From positions 1-64,000 of the forward strand of contig NZ_JADKYB010000029.1 of assembly GCF_016918855.1 (NCBI RefSeq): 64,000 nucleotides of DNA, given 5' to 3'. The position numbers and the translations under genes are program-made. The notes beneath the pieces are model-generated. The model had not been told where the DNA came from. It ran no database searches and saw only the letters and a program-made list of their open reading frames with translations. Source of the DNA: Actinacidiphila acididurans (GTDB lineage Bacteria > Actinomycetota > Actinomycetes > Streptomycetales > Streptomycetaceae). This document shows, piece after piece, positions 1 to 7,879 of this stretch. The first letter of the stretch is position 1. Each line of letters starts with the position of its first letter.

Positions 1-127
1 CACCGGGCCACCGGGCCACCGGGCCACCGGGCCACCGGGCCACCGGGCCACCGGGCCACCGGGCCACCGGGCCACCGGGCCACCGGGCCACCGGGCCACC
101 GGGCCACCGGGCCACCGGGCCACCGGG
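1..127. repeat. 8-bp tandem repeat array (caccgggc)n
   Basis: The window opens inside a perfect tandem array of the unit caccgggc, about 16 copies with no substitutions, ending in caccggg just before position 128. It lies immediately downstream of the leftward Hmo-like gene. The left end is cut by the window, so the total copy number is unknown. A perfect array suggests recent slippage, or an assembly collapse or expansion. No coding role is apparent. Confidence 0.95.
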
Positions 128-157
128 AGGATGCCACACCCGCCCGGCGGGTGCAGC

Positions 158-1342
158 TCAACTGCCTTCCGGAATCGCTTCTCCGAACCCCGGGGCCCCG
201 CTCCAGGTCGGCGGCGGCCATGGGGTCACCGCCGTGCGGGTGAAGTCCGTTGCGCGGGGGCGGCCGGCGAGGGTCATGGCCTCTTCGAATTCTTCGCGCA
301 GCAGGCGCAGGACGCCCGCGGCGCCGGGGGCGCCGGCGCAGGCGAGGCCCCAGAGGACGGGGCGGCCGACCAGGACGGCCTGGGCGCCGAGGGCGAGGGC
401 CTTGGCGATGTCGGAGCCGTGGCGGATGCCGCCGTCGAGCAGGACGGGGATACGGCCGGCCACCGCTTCGGCGACCTCGGGGAGGGCGGCAAGGCTGGGG
501 AGGGCGCCGTCGAGTTGGCGGCCGCCGTGGTTGGAGACGATGACCGCGGCGCAGCCGTGCTCGACGGCGAGGCGGGCGTCCTCGGCGGTGAGCACGCCCT
601 TGAGGACCACGGGCAGTCGGGTGCGTTCACGCAGCCGGGCCAGGTCGGCCCAGGTGACCGAGGGGTCGAACCGGTCCCGGGACTGGGCCTCGATCGCGGA
701 GGCGCCGGCGGCGCGGTAGGCGGTGACCGGGGGGACCGCGCCGTCGACGTTCACCGCGCGGATGTGGGGCGGCGGGGCGAAGGAATTGCGTACGTCCCGC
801 AGCCGGCGGGCGACCCGCGGGGCGTCGGCGGTGACCACCAGCGCCCGGTATCCGGCCACGGCGGCCCGGTCGGCCAGTTCGTCGACGACCTTGCGACCCA
901 GCCAGTACAGCTGGAGCCACAGCGGGGCCCCGCCGCCGGCCGCCGTGGCGATCTCCTCCAGGCCGCGCCCGGCGAAGGCGGCGACCACCAGCGGTACGCC
1001 CTCCGCGGCGGCGGCCCGCGCGGTGGCCAGCTCCCCCTCCTCGTGGGCGAGTTCGTGGTACGCCATGGGCGCGACCGCGAGCGGCGCGGCGAGCCGGTCG
1101 CCGAACAGCTCGACGGACGGGTCGGGGTCGGAGACGTCGACGAGGACGCGCGGGCGCAGCGCCCAGTGCCCGAACTGGGCCCGGTTGGCGGCCAGGGTCC
1201 ACTCGGTGCGGCTGCCGCCCTCGATGAAGTCCCATACGTCGGCGGGCAGTCGGCCGCGGGCGGCCGTCTCGACGTCGGCCACGGTCAGCGGCCCGCCGGG
1301 GGTGCCGGGCGCCGGGGCCGGCCCGGCGCTACCGGGCGGCAT
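158..1342 (-). CDS. hmo: FMN-dependent 4-hydroxymandelate oxidase (Hmo-like)
   Basis: This is an FMN-dependent alpha-hydroxy-acid oxidase expected to oxidise 4-hydroxymandelate to 4-hydroxybenzoylformate. Visible family motifs are the N-terminal DFIEGGS, the segment APMAY, RRLRDVRNSF (as in Hmo enzymes of glycopeptide pathways), the active-site strand VIVSNHGGRQLDG with its His-Gly-Gly-Arg, and the phosphate-binding DGGIRHG and VLVGRP. The chosen ATG at 1342 overlaps the end of the upstream aminotransferase by 14 bp. Further N-terminal sequence in this frame is only the aminotransferase read out of phase. A GTG just before the first conserved residues is an alternative start. It is the last gene of the leftward operon, next to an HpgT-like aminotransferase. 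HmaS, which makes its substrate, is at 48.3 kb. Lactate or mandelate oxidase are alternatives, but the gene pairing supports Hmo. Confidence 0.85.
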   Translation of the reverse strand: MPPGSAGPAPAPGTPGGPLTVADVETAARGRLPADVWDFIEGGSRTEWTLAANRAQFGHWALRPRVLVDVSDPDPSVELFGDRLAAPLAVAPMAYHELAHEEGELATARAAAAEGVPLVVAAFAGRGLEEIATAAGGGAPLWLQLYWLGRKVVDELADRAAVAGYRALVVTADAPRVARRLRDVRNSFAPPPHIRAVNVDGAVPPVTAYRAAGASAIEAQSRDRFDPSVTWADLARLRERTRLPVVLKGVLTAEDARLAVEHGCAAVIVSNHGGRQLDGALPSLAALPEVAEAVAGRIPVLLDGGIRHGSDIAKALALGAQAVLVGRPVLWGLACAGAPGAAGVLRLLREEFEEAMTLAGRPRATDFTRTAVTPWPPPTWSGAPGFGEAIPEGS

Positions 1343-2627
1343 CGCGCACGAACGCGGCGAGCCGCCGTACCCCTTCGGCCACCGCGTCCGGAGGCACGTA
1401 ACTGCACGACAGGCGCAGTTCGCGCTCGCCCCCGCCACCGGGGTGGAAGCCGTGCATCGGCGTCCACAGCACGCCGTAGTCGCGGGCGCAGCGCTCCAGG
1501 GCGGCCTCGTCGGCGGTGAACGGCACCCGGACCACCAGGAAGAAGCCGCCCTCGGGGACGTTCCAGCCGACCGCGAGCCGGGCGCGCTCGGCCGGTGGGA
1601 AGGCGTCCTCCAGCGCGGCGAGCAGCGCGGACATGCTGCGGGTGTAGAAGGCGGTGGTCCCGGCGTTGGCGGGGCGCAGCCGGTAGTCGTGGTGGACCAG
1701 CATGCCGCCGATCACGGCCTGGCTCAGCGACGGGGTGTTGACGGTGGTCATGCTCTTGATCTTCGCCAGCTCGTCGGCGAGCAGGCCGCGCCGGCCGCCG
1801 GGGCCGTGCACCTCCTGGTCGGCGACGACGTAGCCCAGCCTGGCGCCGGGGAAGCAGGTCTTGGCGAAGGAGCCGAGGTAGATCACCCGCCCGGCGCGGT
1901 CCAGGGACTTCAGGGTGGGCCGGGCGACCTGGTCGTGGGCGAAGAAGCCGTAGGGGTTGTCCTCGATGATCAGCAGGTCCTGCTCGGCCGCGACGCGCAG
2001 CATCTCCTCGCGGGCGGGCACGGTCATGCTGACGCCGGAGGGGTTGGCGAAGTCGGGCACCACGTAGAAGGCGCGCGGGCGGCGGCCGGCGGCCCGTACC
2101 CGCTCGGCGACCTCGGCGAGCCGGGCGGGGTCGGGGCCGTGCGCGCCTTCGGGGACCAGCTCGATCGCGATGTCCAGCAGCCGGGCGGCGCCGGTGACGC
2201 CCACGTAGCAGGGCGCGCTGACCAGCAGTACGTCCTCGCGGTCGGCGATCAGCGCGCGCAGCGCCAGCAGCATGCCCTCCTGGGCGCCGACGGTGAGCAC
2301 CAGGGCCTCGGGGTCGACGTGCAGGTCCTCGTCGTTGGCGAGGGTGCGCGCCACCAGGTCGTGGATGATGCCCTTGGTCCTGCCGTACTGGAAGAGGGTG
2401 GTCCGCACCTCCTCCGGCCCGAATCCGCGGTCCTTGGCCAGGTGGGCGAGGTAGGCGTCGAGGTAGGTGTGCACGGATTCGACGTCGAACCAGTCCTCGT
2501 ACGGGCGGCCCGGCGCGAAGGAGATCGCCTCGGGGTAGCGGGCGGTCACCTCGTTGAGCAGGGTCATCGTGTCGAGCAGCGGGTCGGACAGGGAGCCGTG
2601 CAGGGAGTCGAGCGGGAGCGGGGTCAC
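1329..2627 (-). CDS. hpgT: 4-hydroxyphenylglycine aminotransferase (HpgT-like)
   Basis: This fold-type I PLP aminotransferase (432 aa) closely resembles HpgT enzymes, which transaminate 4-hydroxybenzoylformate (or the dihydroxy analogue) to the arylglycine. It shows the N-terminal LHGSLSDPLLDTM block, SFAPGRPYE, FQYGRTKGI, the PLP-binding PDFANPSG (Asn195) and IEDNPYG (Asp223), and the Schiff-base lysine in GSFAKT (about Lys256). The GTG start at 2627 follows a GGAGG at good spacing and overlaps the upstream hydrolase stop as GTGA, indicating translational coupling. It overlaps the Hmo gene downstream. Together with Hmo and HmaS it completes the 4-hydroxyphenylglycine route from 4-hydroxyphenylpyruvate. 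Which arylglyoxylate it uses cannot be decided from sequence. Confidence 0.87.
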   Translation of the reverse strand: MTPLPLDSLHGSLSDPLLDTMTLLNEVTARYPEAISFAPGRPYEDWFDVESVHTYLDAYLAHLAKDRGFGPEEVRTTLFQYGRTKGIIHDLVARTLANDEDLHVDPEALVLTVGAQEGMLLALRALIADREDVLLVSAPCYVGVTGAARLLDIAIELVPEGAHGPDPARLAEVAERVRAAGRRPRAFYVVPDFANPSGVSMTVPAREEMLRVAAEQDLLIIEDNPYGFFAHDQVARPTLKSLDRAGRVIYLGSFAKTCFPGARLGYVVADQEVHGPGGRRGLLADELAKIKSMTTVNTPSLSQAVIGGMLVHHDYRLRPANAGTTAFYTRSMSALLAALEDAFPPAERARLAVGWNVPEGGFFLVVRVPFTADEAALERCARDYGVLWTPMHGFHPGGGGERELRLSCSYVPPDAVAEGVRRLAAFVRDAAR

Positions 2628-3628
2628 GGGCGGGCCTCCGTACGGGAATCCGCGGACGTACGGGAATGTGCGGACCGGGCGACGGCCGGGCCGGCCAGCG
2701 CCGCGCGCAGCCGGGCGGCGACGAACTCCTGCGCCTCGCGGGCCTGCGGCAGGACACCGGTCATGGTGAAGAAGCCGTGCGCCATGCCGTCCCAGCGGCG
2801 CAGTTCCACCGGCACGCCGGCCTCCCGCAGCCGCGCCGCGTACGCCTGGCCTTCCGCGCACAGCGGGTCGTACTCGGCGGTGACGACGGTGGCCGGGGCG
2901 AGGCCGGTGAGGTCGCGGGCGCGCAGCGGCGAGGCCCGCGGGTCGGCGCCGTCCTCGCGCCGGGCCAGGTAGTGGCTCCAGTACCAGTCCACGGACCGCT
3001 CGTTGAACAGGTACGGGTCCGCGGCCGCGGCCGCGTGCGGGCGCTCGGGCGGCGGCCGGTAGTCGGTGTTCGGGTAGACCAGGACCTGGTGGGCCAGGGC
3101 CGGGCCGCCGCGGTCGCGCGCGGTCTGCGCGGTCACCGCGGCGAGGTTGCCGCCGGCGCTGTCGCCGGCCACCGCGATACGGGTGGGGTCGCCGCCGAAC
3201 CGTTGCGCGTTGGCCGCGGTCCAGCACAGGGCGGCCCAGCAGTCCTCCACCGCGGCCGGGAAGGGGTGTTCCGGGGCGAGCCGGTAGCCGGCCGAGACCG
3301 TGACGCAGCCGGCCGCGTTGGCCAGGAAGCGGCACACGGCGTCGCAGGTGTCCAGGGAGCCCAGGGTCCAGCCGCCGCCGTAGAAGTAGAGGAGGACCGG
3401 GCGGCCCGGGGTGGCGTCGGGGCGGTGGACGCGCACGGTGAGGGTCCCGCCGGGCCCGGGCACGTGTTCCTCCGTCACCTCGTGCACGCGCTGCCCGCCG
3501 CCCGCGCCGGCCCTGATGTCGGCGAGGTCGGCGGCGCGGGCCTGCTCCAGGGTCAGGGTGTACAGCGGGGGCGTGCCCTCGGCGGCGCGGGCGTCGCGTA
3601 CCGCCTGGAACTGCGGATCCAGCGGCAA
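2624..3628 (-). CDS. alpha/beta hydrolase, hormone-sensitive-lipase family
   Basis: A 334-aa esterase-type hydrolase. The nucleophile elbow GDSAGG, an acid in AEYDPL and a histidine in GMAHGF form the expected triad. The oxyanion motif, normally HGGGW in this family, reads YGGGW, so the first histidine is a tyrosine. The start is TTG at 3628, chosen because AAGGAGG lies 7 bp upstream. It overlaps the aminotransferase gene by 4 bp and follows the ketosynthase with a 101-bp gap. Within a polyketide operon it could release or edit a thioester, or hydrolyse a product ester; the substrate is unknown. The C-terminal 20 residues are Arg/Ser/Ala-rich and unlike the family core. Confidence 0.8.
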   Translation of the reverse strand: MPLDPQFQAVRDARAAEGTPPLYTLTLEQARAADLADIRAGAGGGQRVHEVTEEHVPGPGGTLTVRVHRPDATPGRPVLLYFYGGGWTLGSLDTCDAVCRFLANAAGCVTVSAGYRLAPEHPFPAAVEDCWAALCWTAANAQRFGGDPTRIAVAGDSAGGNLAAVTAQTARDRGGPALAHQVLVYPNTDYRPPPERPHAAAAADPYLFNERSVDWYWSHYLARREDGADPRASPLRARDLTGLAPATVVTAEYDPLCAEGQAYAARLREAGVPVELRRWDGMAHGFFTMTGVLPQAREAQEFVAARLRAALAGPAVARSAHSRTSADSRTEARP

Positions 3629-3729
3629 GGCCGGACCTCCTTCTCCGGTCGGGTCTGTCTCCCGTGGGGTCTCGGACGGATTCCCCGGTTTCCGATGGCT
3701 TCTTCGGCAAGGTCGGCGCCGGGCGGCGG

Positions 3730-5004
3730 TCAGTTCACGGTAGTGGCGGTGGCGAACCGGGCCGTGGCGGCCGAGGTGGGCGCGAACAGCAGGCTGATGT
3801 TGTGGCCGCCGAAGGCGAAGGAGTTGGACAGCGCGGCCTGGACGGCAGCTTGACGGGGGGCGCCGTGGACGTGGTCCAGTTCGCAGCCGGGGCCGGGCGT
3901 GTCGAGGTTGACGGTGGGCGGCAGCACCCCGCGGGCCACGGAGAGCGCGGTCGCGACCGCCTCGACCGCGCCGGAGGCGCCGAGCAGGTGGCCGGTGGCG
4001 CCCTTGACGGAGCTGACCGCCGGGCCGTCGGCGGCGCCGAACACGGTGTGCAGGGCCCGGGTCTCGGCGGCGTCGCCGAGCTTGGTGCCGGTGCCGTGCG
4101 CGTTGACGTACCCGATGTCGCGCGGGGTGAGCCCGGCCCGGGTCAGCGCGCCGCGCATGCAGGCGGCGGCGCCCTCACCGTCGGCGCGCGGGGCGGTCGG
4201 GTGGTGCGCGTCGGTGGTGGCGCCCCAGCCGATCAGGTCGGCGTAGCCGGCCGCGCCGCGGGCGTCGGCGTGCTCGGTGCGTTCCAGCACCAGGACGGCG
4301 CTGCCCTCGCCCAGCACGAAGCCGTTGCGGCGCGCGTCGAAGGGGCGGCTGGCCTCGGCCGGGTCCGCCCACCCCTCGGCCAGGGCGCGGGCGTTGCTGA
4401 AGGCCGAGGCGATCGTCGGGTGCAGCGGCGATTCCGACCCCCCGCACACCACGACGTCCGCGTCGCCCGCGCTGATCAGCCGGATCGCCTCCACGATGCC
4501 CTGGGCGCCGGCCGCGCAGGCGGTCGCGATCGCCGAACTGTAGCCCCTGATGCCGTGCTTGATGGCGATGCGGGCGCTGCCCATGTTGGCGAGCATGCCG
4601 GGCAGCAGGTACGGGCTGACGCCGGCCCGGCCGCGCTCGAGCCGCCGGTGGGACTGCTGCTCGAAGCTCTCCAGGCCGGCGCCGCCGGTCGAGACGGCCA
4701 CCGCGGTCCGGTACGGGTCCGCGTCGCGGCCCACCACCAGCCCGGCGTCGGCCAGCGCGTCGTCGGCGGCGGCCAGCGCCATCAGCACGAACCGGTCGAC
4801 CCCGCGTACTTCCTTGGGCGGCAGCACTTCCATCGGGTCGATCGCGGGGGCGAGGCCGGCCGCCGCCAGCCAGCCGTGTGCCGCGTGCCCGGGCGGCGGC
4901 GCGGCCACTCCGGTGCGGCCGGCCAGCAGGCCCTCGAAGAAGTCGTCGGGCTTGCGGCCGAGCGGGGTGACCAGGCCCACCCCGGTGATCGTGACGCCGC
5001 TCAC
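3730..5004 (-). CDS. beta-ketoacyl-ACP synthase II-type ketosynthase
   Basis: A complete FabF-like ketosynthase (424 aa) with an intact catalytic set: Cys163 in TACAAG, His303 in NAHGTGT and His339 in KGATGHLLG. It should elongate acyl chains on the carrier proteins encoded upstream. The GTG start at 5004 has GGGGGAG upstream; 43 bp separate it from the preceding truncated KS-like gene. It is more FabF-like than the KS-alpha of the spore-pigment locus at 57.6 kb. That fits the KS type found with discrete reducing type II systems such as polyene chains, although no ketoreductase or dehydratase is visible in the window. Confidence 0.88.
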   Translation of the reverse strand: MSGVTITGVGLVTPLGRKPDDFFEGLLAGRTGVAAPPPGHAAHGWLAAAGLAPAIDPMEVLPPKEVRGVDRFVLMALAAADDALADAGLVVGRDADPYRTAVAVSTGGAGLESFEQQSHRRLERGRAGVSPYLLPGMLANMGSARIAIKHGIRGYSSAIATACAAGAQGIVEAIRLISAGDADVVVCGGSESPLHPTIASAFSNARALAEGWADPAEASRPFDARRNGFVLGEGSAVLVLERTEHADARGAAGYADLIGWGATTDAHHPTAPRADGEGAAACMRGALTRAGLTPRDIGYVNAHGTGTKLGDAAETRALHTVFGAADGPAVSSVKGATGHLLGASGAVEAVATALSVARGVLPPTVNLDTPGPGCELDHVHGAPRQAAVQAALSNSFAFGGHNISLLFAPTSAATARFATATTVN

Positions 5005-5047
5005 CGCGGCTCCCCCGGTCGGGCCAGTCCTGCGCGGTGCATGTCGG

Positions 5048-5902
5048 TCACGGGGCTCCTCGTCCTGTCGCGGGGTCGTCGGCGGTCACCAGGACGGCGA
5101 TCGCGCTGCCCGGGTCGTCGGGGGTACGGCCGGTGTCCGCGGCGATCACCAGCGCCTCGTCGCAGTCGCCGTCCAGCAGCAGCAGTTCGGCCGCGTCGAG
5201 CGCCTCGGCCAGCGCGGCCGGACCGGGCCCGGCGGTCCGCAGGCACACCACCGGCCCGCGCAGCGCCCACCGCCCGGCCACGTACCCGACCACGGCATTC
5301 GGGTTCGACTGAAAAAACAGCAGCGGCTGCACCCGCCGCCCGGTCCTGACCGCCTCATGCAGCGCATGCGCGGTCCCCAGATCCCCGCTCCAGCTCCCGA
5401 CCACCACCGCGGTCCCCCCGGTCCGCCCCGGATCCGCCGCCTCCGGCCCCCCGTACACCCCCCGCAGACACCGCTCAGCCGCCTCCACGACCAACGGGTT
5501 GTACGCCGACCCAATGAATCCAGCCACCTGCGGCAACGTTTCCCCCGCGGCCCCGGTCCACTCTCCGTGCCCGAGGACGCGCAGGCCGGCAGGTACGGAA
5601 GGGGCTTCGCCGGTGGGGTCGGCTGGAGTACGGCCGGCGCGGGAGCCGGCAGTTGAAGCGACCTCGGTTCGGCGGGCCGCCGTCGCGTCGCCAGCGCCCG
5701 GGACGCCGGGTACCGCGGCGTCCGGCCCCTCGGCCGAAGGCACGGCACCGGCGGCGGCCAGCCGCGAACCGTCCCTCGGACCCATCACCTCCGCCCGCTC
5801 ACTTCCCGGCGGCATCGGGCGGGCCGCGCCCGGATCCGCGGCCCGGGCCGGGGCGAAGGGCACTTCCGCGTTCGAGTCGTACTGCTCCGGTGCCCTGTTC
5901 AT
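5048..5902 (-). CDS. truncated ketosynthase-like protein with low-complexity N-terminus
   Basis: A 284-aa protein whose first about 95 residues are Ala/Pro/Gly-rich. After them comes a segment resembling only the N-terminal half of a ketosynthase: SNPNAVVGYVAGRWALRGP matches the strand before the active site in KS proteins, and LLLDGDCDEALVIAAD matches the segment after it. The position of the nucleophilic Cys reads LRTAGPG, with no cysteine, and the C-terminal catalytic histidines are missing. The ATG overlaps the upstream KS stop as ATGA, so it is translated with its neighbours and is not random debris. It may act as a structural or chain-length partner of the KS at 3730. Catalytic activity is unlikely. 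Confidence 0.65.
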   Translation of the reverse strand: MNRAPEQYDSNAEVPFAPARAADPGAARPMPPGSERAEVMGPRDGSRLAAAGAVPSAEGPDAAVPGVPGAGDATAARRTEVASTAGSRAGRTPADPTGEAPSVPAGLRVLGHGEWTGAAGETLPQVAGFIGSAYNPLVVEAAERCLRGVYGGPEAADPGRTGGTAVVVGSWSGDLGTAHALHEAVRTGRRVQPLLFFQSNPNAVVGYVAGRWALRGPVVCLRTAGPGPAALAEALDAAELLLLDGDCDEALVIAADTGRTPDDPGSAIAVLVTADDPATGRGAP

Positions 5903-7014
5903 GCCGCTCCGATCAGGAGGGCCGTGTTCGCGCCGCCGAAGGCGGCGTTGAGGGTGAGGGCGTGGGAGGGGGGGTGGACGGTGGTGGGGGTGAGGACGAG
6001 GTTGAGGGGGCATTCGGCGTCGGGGGCGAGGTAGCCGGCGTTGACGGGGAGACGGCCGGAGCGCAGGGCGTGGACGGTGAGGACGAACTCGAGCAGGGCG
6101 GAAGCTTCGAGGGCGTGGCCGTGGACGGATTTGGTGGAGCTGACCGGGAGGTCGGCGAGGCGGTCGCCGAAGACGGTGCGCAGGGCGCGGGCTTCGGAGA
6201 CGTCGCCGAGGACGGAGCCGGGGGCGTTGGCGTTGACGTAGCCGATGTCGTCGGGGCGCAGGCCGGCGCGGGTCAGGGCGGCGGTCACGGCGCGGGCCAG
6301 GCCGGTGCCCTCGGGGTCGGGCCGGGAGACGTGGTGGCCGTCGCCGCTGCGGCCCCAGCCGGCGAGCGTGGCCAGCGGGGTGGCGCCGCGCAGGTGGGCG
6401 CTGTCGGCGCTTTCCAGGACCGCGGCGGCCACGCCGTCGCCGAGCAGCAGGCCGCGCCGGTCCCGGCTGAAGGGCCGCACCTCGCCGTCGCGGGACAGCG
6501 CGCCGCCCGCGTCGAAGACGGCGAAGGTGTCGGGCTCGACGAGGTAGCCGGCCGCGACGACGAGGCGTTCGGCGCGGCCGAAGGCGATGGCCGCGGCGGC
6601 GTCTGCGAGCGCGCTGCTGGAGGCCACGCACGCGCCGGTGTACGTACGGACCGTGCCGTCGATCCCGTGCCGGTCGCGGGCCCGGGCGGTCACTTCCTGG
6701 ACCACCGCGCCGGTCAGGGTGTCGCTGTGCAGGGCGAGCAGCAGTCCGCCGGGCGGGGTGCCGGAATCGGACTGCCCGAGCGCGTCGCCGATGGCGTCGA
6801 GCAGCGCCTCCGCGAGCCGCGGCGCGGGGCCGGGCAGGTGGGCGGCGCGGCGGGTGCGGCGGGCGGCGACGTCGAAGCGGCCGACCGCGCCGAACGCGGC
6901 GTCGCCGGCCGCGGCCGCGGCGAGCAGTGGCTCCGGGCCGCGGCCCAGCGCCGACAGCACACCGAGGCCGGTGACCACCACGGGGACGCGCCGCTGCGGT
7001 ACGGCGGCGGTCAT
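5899..7014 (-). CDS. ketosynthase homologue with altered catalytic triad (CLF-like partner)
   Basis: A 371-aa thiolase-fold KS protein, shorter than the usual 400-420 aa. It keeps a cysteine (Cys129 in YTGACVASS) and the last catalytic histidine (His300 in KSVHGHAL). The first histidine motif NAHGTGT is NANAPGS, giving Asn263 in place of His. This C-N-H set is neither a normal decarboxylating KS (C-H-H) nor a classical chain length factor, which lacks the Cys. It lies between an ACP gene (overlap ATGA at 7011-7014) and the truncated KS-like gene (overlap ATGA at 5899-5902). It is probably the heterodimer partner of the KS at 3730; an acyl-transferring priming role is an alternative. Confidence 0.75.
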   Translation of the reverse strand: MTAAVPQRRVPVVVTGLGVLSALGRGPEPLLAAAAAGDAAFGAVGRFDVAARRTRRAAHLPGPAPRLAEALLDAIGDALGQSDSGTPPGGLLLALHSDTLTGAVVQEVTARARDRHGIDGTVRTYTGACVASSSALADAAAAIAFGRAERLVVAAGYLVEPDTFAVFDAGGALSRDGEVRPFSRDRRGLLLGDGVAAAVLESADSAHLRGATPLATLAGWGRSGDGHHVSRPDPEGTGLARAVTAALTRAGLRPDDIGYVNANAPGSVLGDVSEARALRTVFGDRLADLPVSSTKSVHGHALEASALLEFVLTVHALRSGRLPVNAGYLAPDAECPLNLVLTPTTVHPPSHALTLNAAFGGANTALLIGAA

Positions 7015-7328
7015 GCCGGGGCGGGCCCTTCGTCGGCTCCGGCGACCGCGCCGACCGTACCCCCGGCTTCGGGTTCGGCGGCGGCAACCGCCCGGCCGAG
7101 GACCCGCGTCGCGTCGGCCACGGTCTGGATCGCGCCCATGTCGTCGGCGTCGAGGTCGACGACCACGCCGTAGCGCTGCTCGATCTCCGCGAGCAGCCAG
7201 GTGAGTTCGAGCGAGCCGACGACGTCGTCGACCTGATTCGGCGCGCGGTCGCCGAAGGCCGCGAGCATGCGGATCACGTCGTCCTCACCGAGTCCGGGGG
7301 CGGAGCCCGGTCCGGGGCCGCCGCTCAC
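7011..7328 (-). CDS. acyl carrier protein, divergent
   Basis: A 105-aa acidic carrier protein. The helix II region VVGSLELTWLLAEIEQRYG fits an ACP, with the serine of GSLEL as the likely phosphopantetheine site. The usual Asp before this Ser is Gly. Its C-terminal 25 residues are Ala/Gly/Glu-rich. It overlaps the downstream KS homologue and the upstream ACP gene by 4 bp each, so the two carriers and the KS proteins are translationally coupled. It differs clearly from the next ACP, suggesting separate jobs for the two carriers. Confidence 0.78.
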   Translation of the reverse strand: MSGGPGPGSAPGLGEDDVIRMLAAFGDRAPNQVDDVVGSLELTWLLAEIEQRYGVVVDLDADDMGAIQTVADATRVLGRAVAAAEPEAGGTVGAVAGADEGPAPA

Positions 7329-7636
7329 GCGGGATCCGCCGCGGGCGACTCGGCCGGCCCGCCGGCGGCGGACGCGGCGTGGGCGGCGGCCCCGTCGACC
7401 TGCCGGACGACCTCGGCCACGAACTGGTCCAGGGTCATCAGGGCGGTCGACTCCATGTCGTCGGTGCCGAAGGTCACCCCGAACTCGTCCTCGACCAGGA
7501 CGGCGAGTTCGGCCAGCGCCAGGGATTCCAGGTCCAGGCCGGCCGGGCCCAGGTCGGTGTCCCCGGTGACCTCGCTGACGTCGTAGTTCATGTCACGGAC
7601 CGCGTTGACCACGAACGCGCGGATCTCGTCGTGCAT
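7325..7636 (-). CDS. acyl carrier protein (paralogue of the ACP at 46.1 kb)
   Basis: A carrier protein of 103 aa with motif DLGPAGLDLESLALAEL; the serine of LESLAL is the likely phosphopantetheine attachment site. The N-terminal 80 residues are nearly co-linear with the ACP at 46089-46361, sharing MNYDVSEVTG, DLGPAGLDLESLALA and TALMTLD. The present copy adds an Ala/Pro-rich tail. A GGAGAG precedes the ATG. It is the first gene of the leftward operon and faces the divergent AMP-ligase, a probable loading partner. Confidence 0.88.
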   Translation of the reverse strand: MHDEIRAFVVNAVRDMNYDVSEVTGDTDLGPAGLDLESLALAELAVLVEDEFGVTFGTDDMESTALMTLDQFVAEVVRQVDGAAAHAASAAGGPAESPAADPA

Positions 7637-7879
7637 CGGCTCTCCTCGCTGTGATGCGTGAGACGGCCATGTGCCCGGAACCGGTGCGAGCTGTGTGCTG
7701 CGGCGCCGGTCCCGCGCCCTCGCGGGGAGTCCGGCGGCAGGAGGCTCGCACACCCCACAGGGCCGGTCAAGGTTCTCCGAGCGGCACCTGCGAGGCTGCC
7801 GGTCGGCGGCCGGCTGCCCGTCAACCGGCGCCGTCCGGCGTCCTGTCGGAAGCCGCCGCGGCTCTGGTTCAATGCGCCC
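7637..7879. promoter_or_regulatory. divergent intergenic region, probable bidirectional promoter
   Basis: 243 bp separate the leftward ACP-KS operon from the rightward AMP-ligase. No second gene with convincing codon bias lies here. The region must hold the promoter of the leftward operon and probably that of the ligase. No canonical -35/-10 pair could be assigned with confidence. Confidence 0.4.

Noticed and set aside
1285..1342. Longer N-terminus for the Hmo-like protein starting at 1438
   Set aside because: The extra residues are the aminotransferase C-terminus read in another phase and do not match the oxidase family.
723..2972. Very long plus-strand open frames opposite the Hmo and HpgT genes
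   Set aside because: These are antisense shadows typical of very GC-rich coding DNA. They are Gly/Ala/Arg-rich with no motifs.
3730..7014. An aromatic minimal PKS in block A
   Set aside because: The KS is FabF-like, the partner has a different catalytic set, and no aromatase or cyclase genes are near. The true aromatic minimal PKS is at 57.6-61.3 kb.
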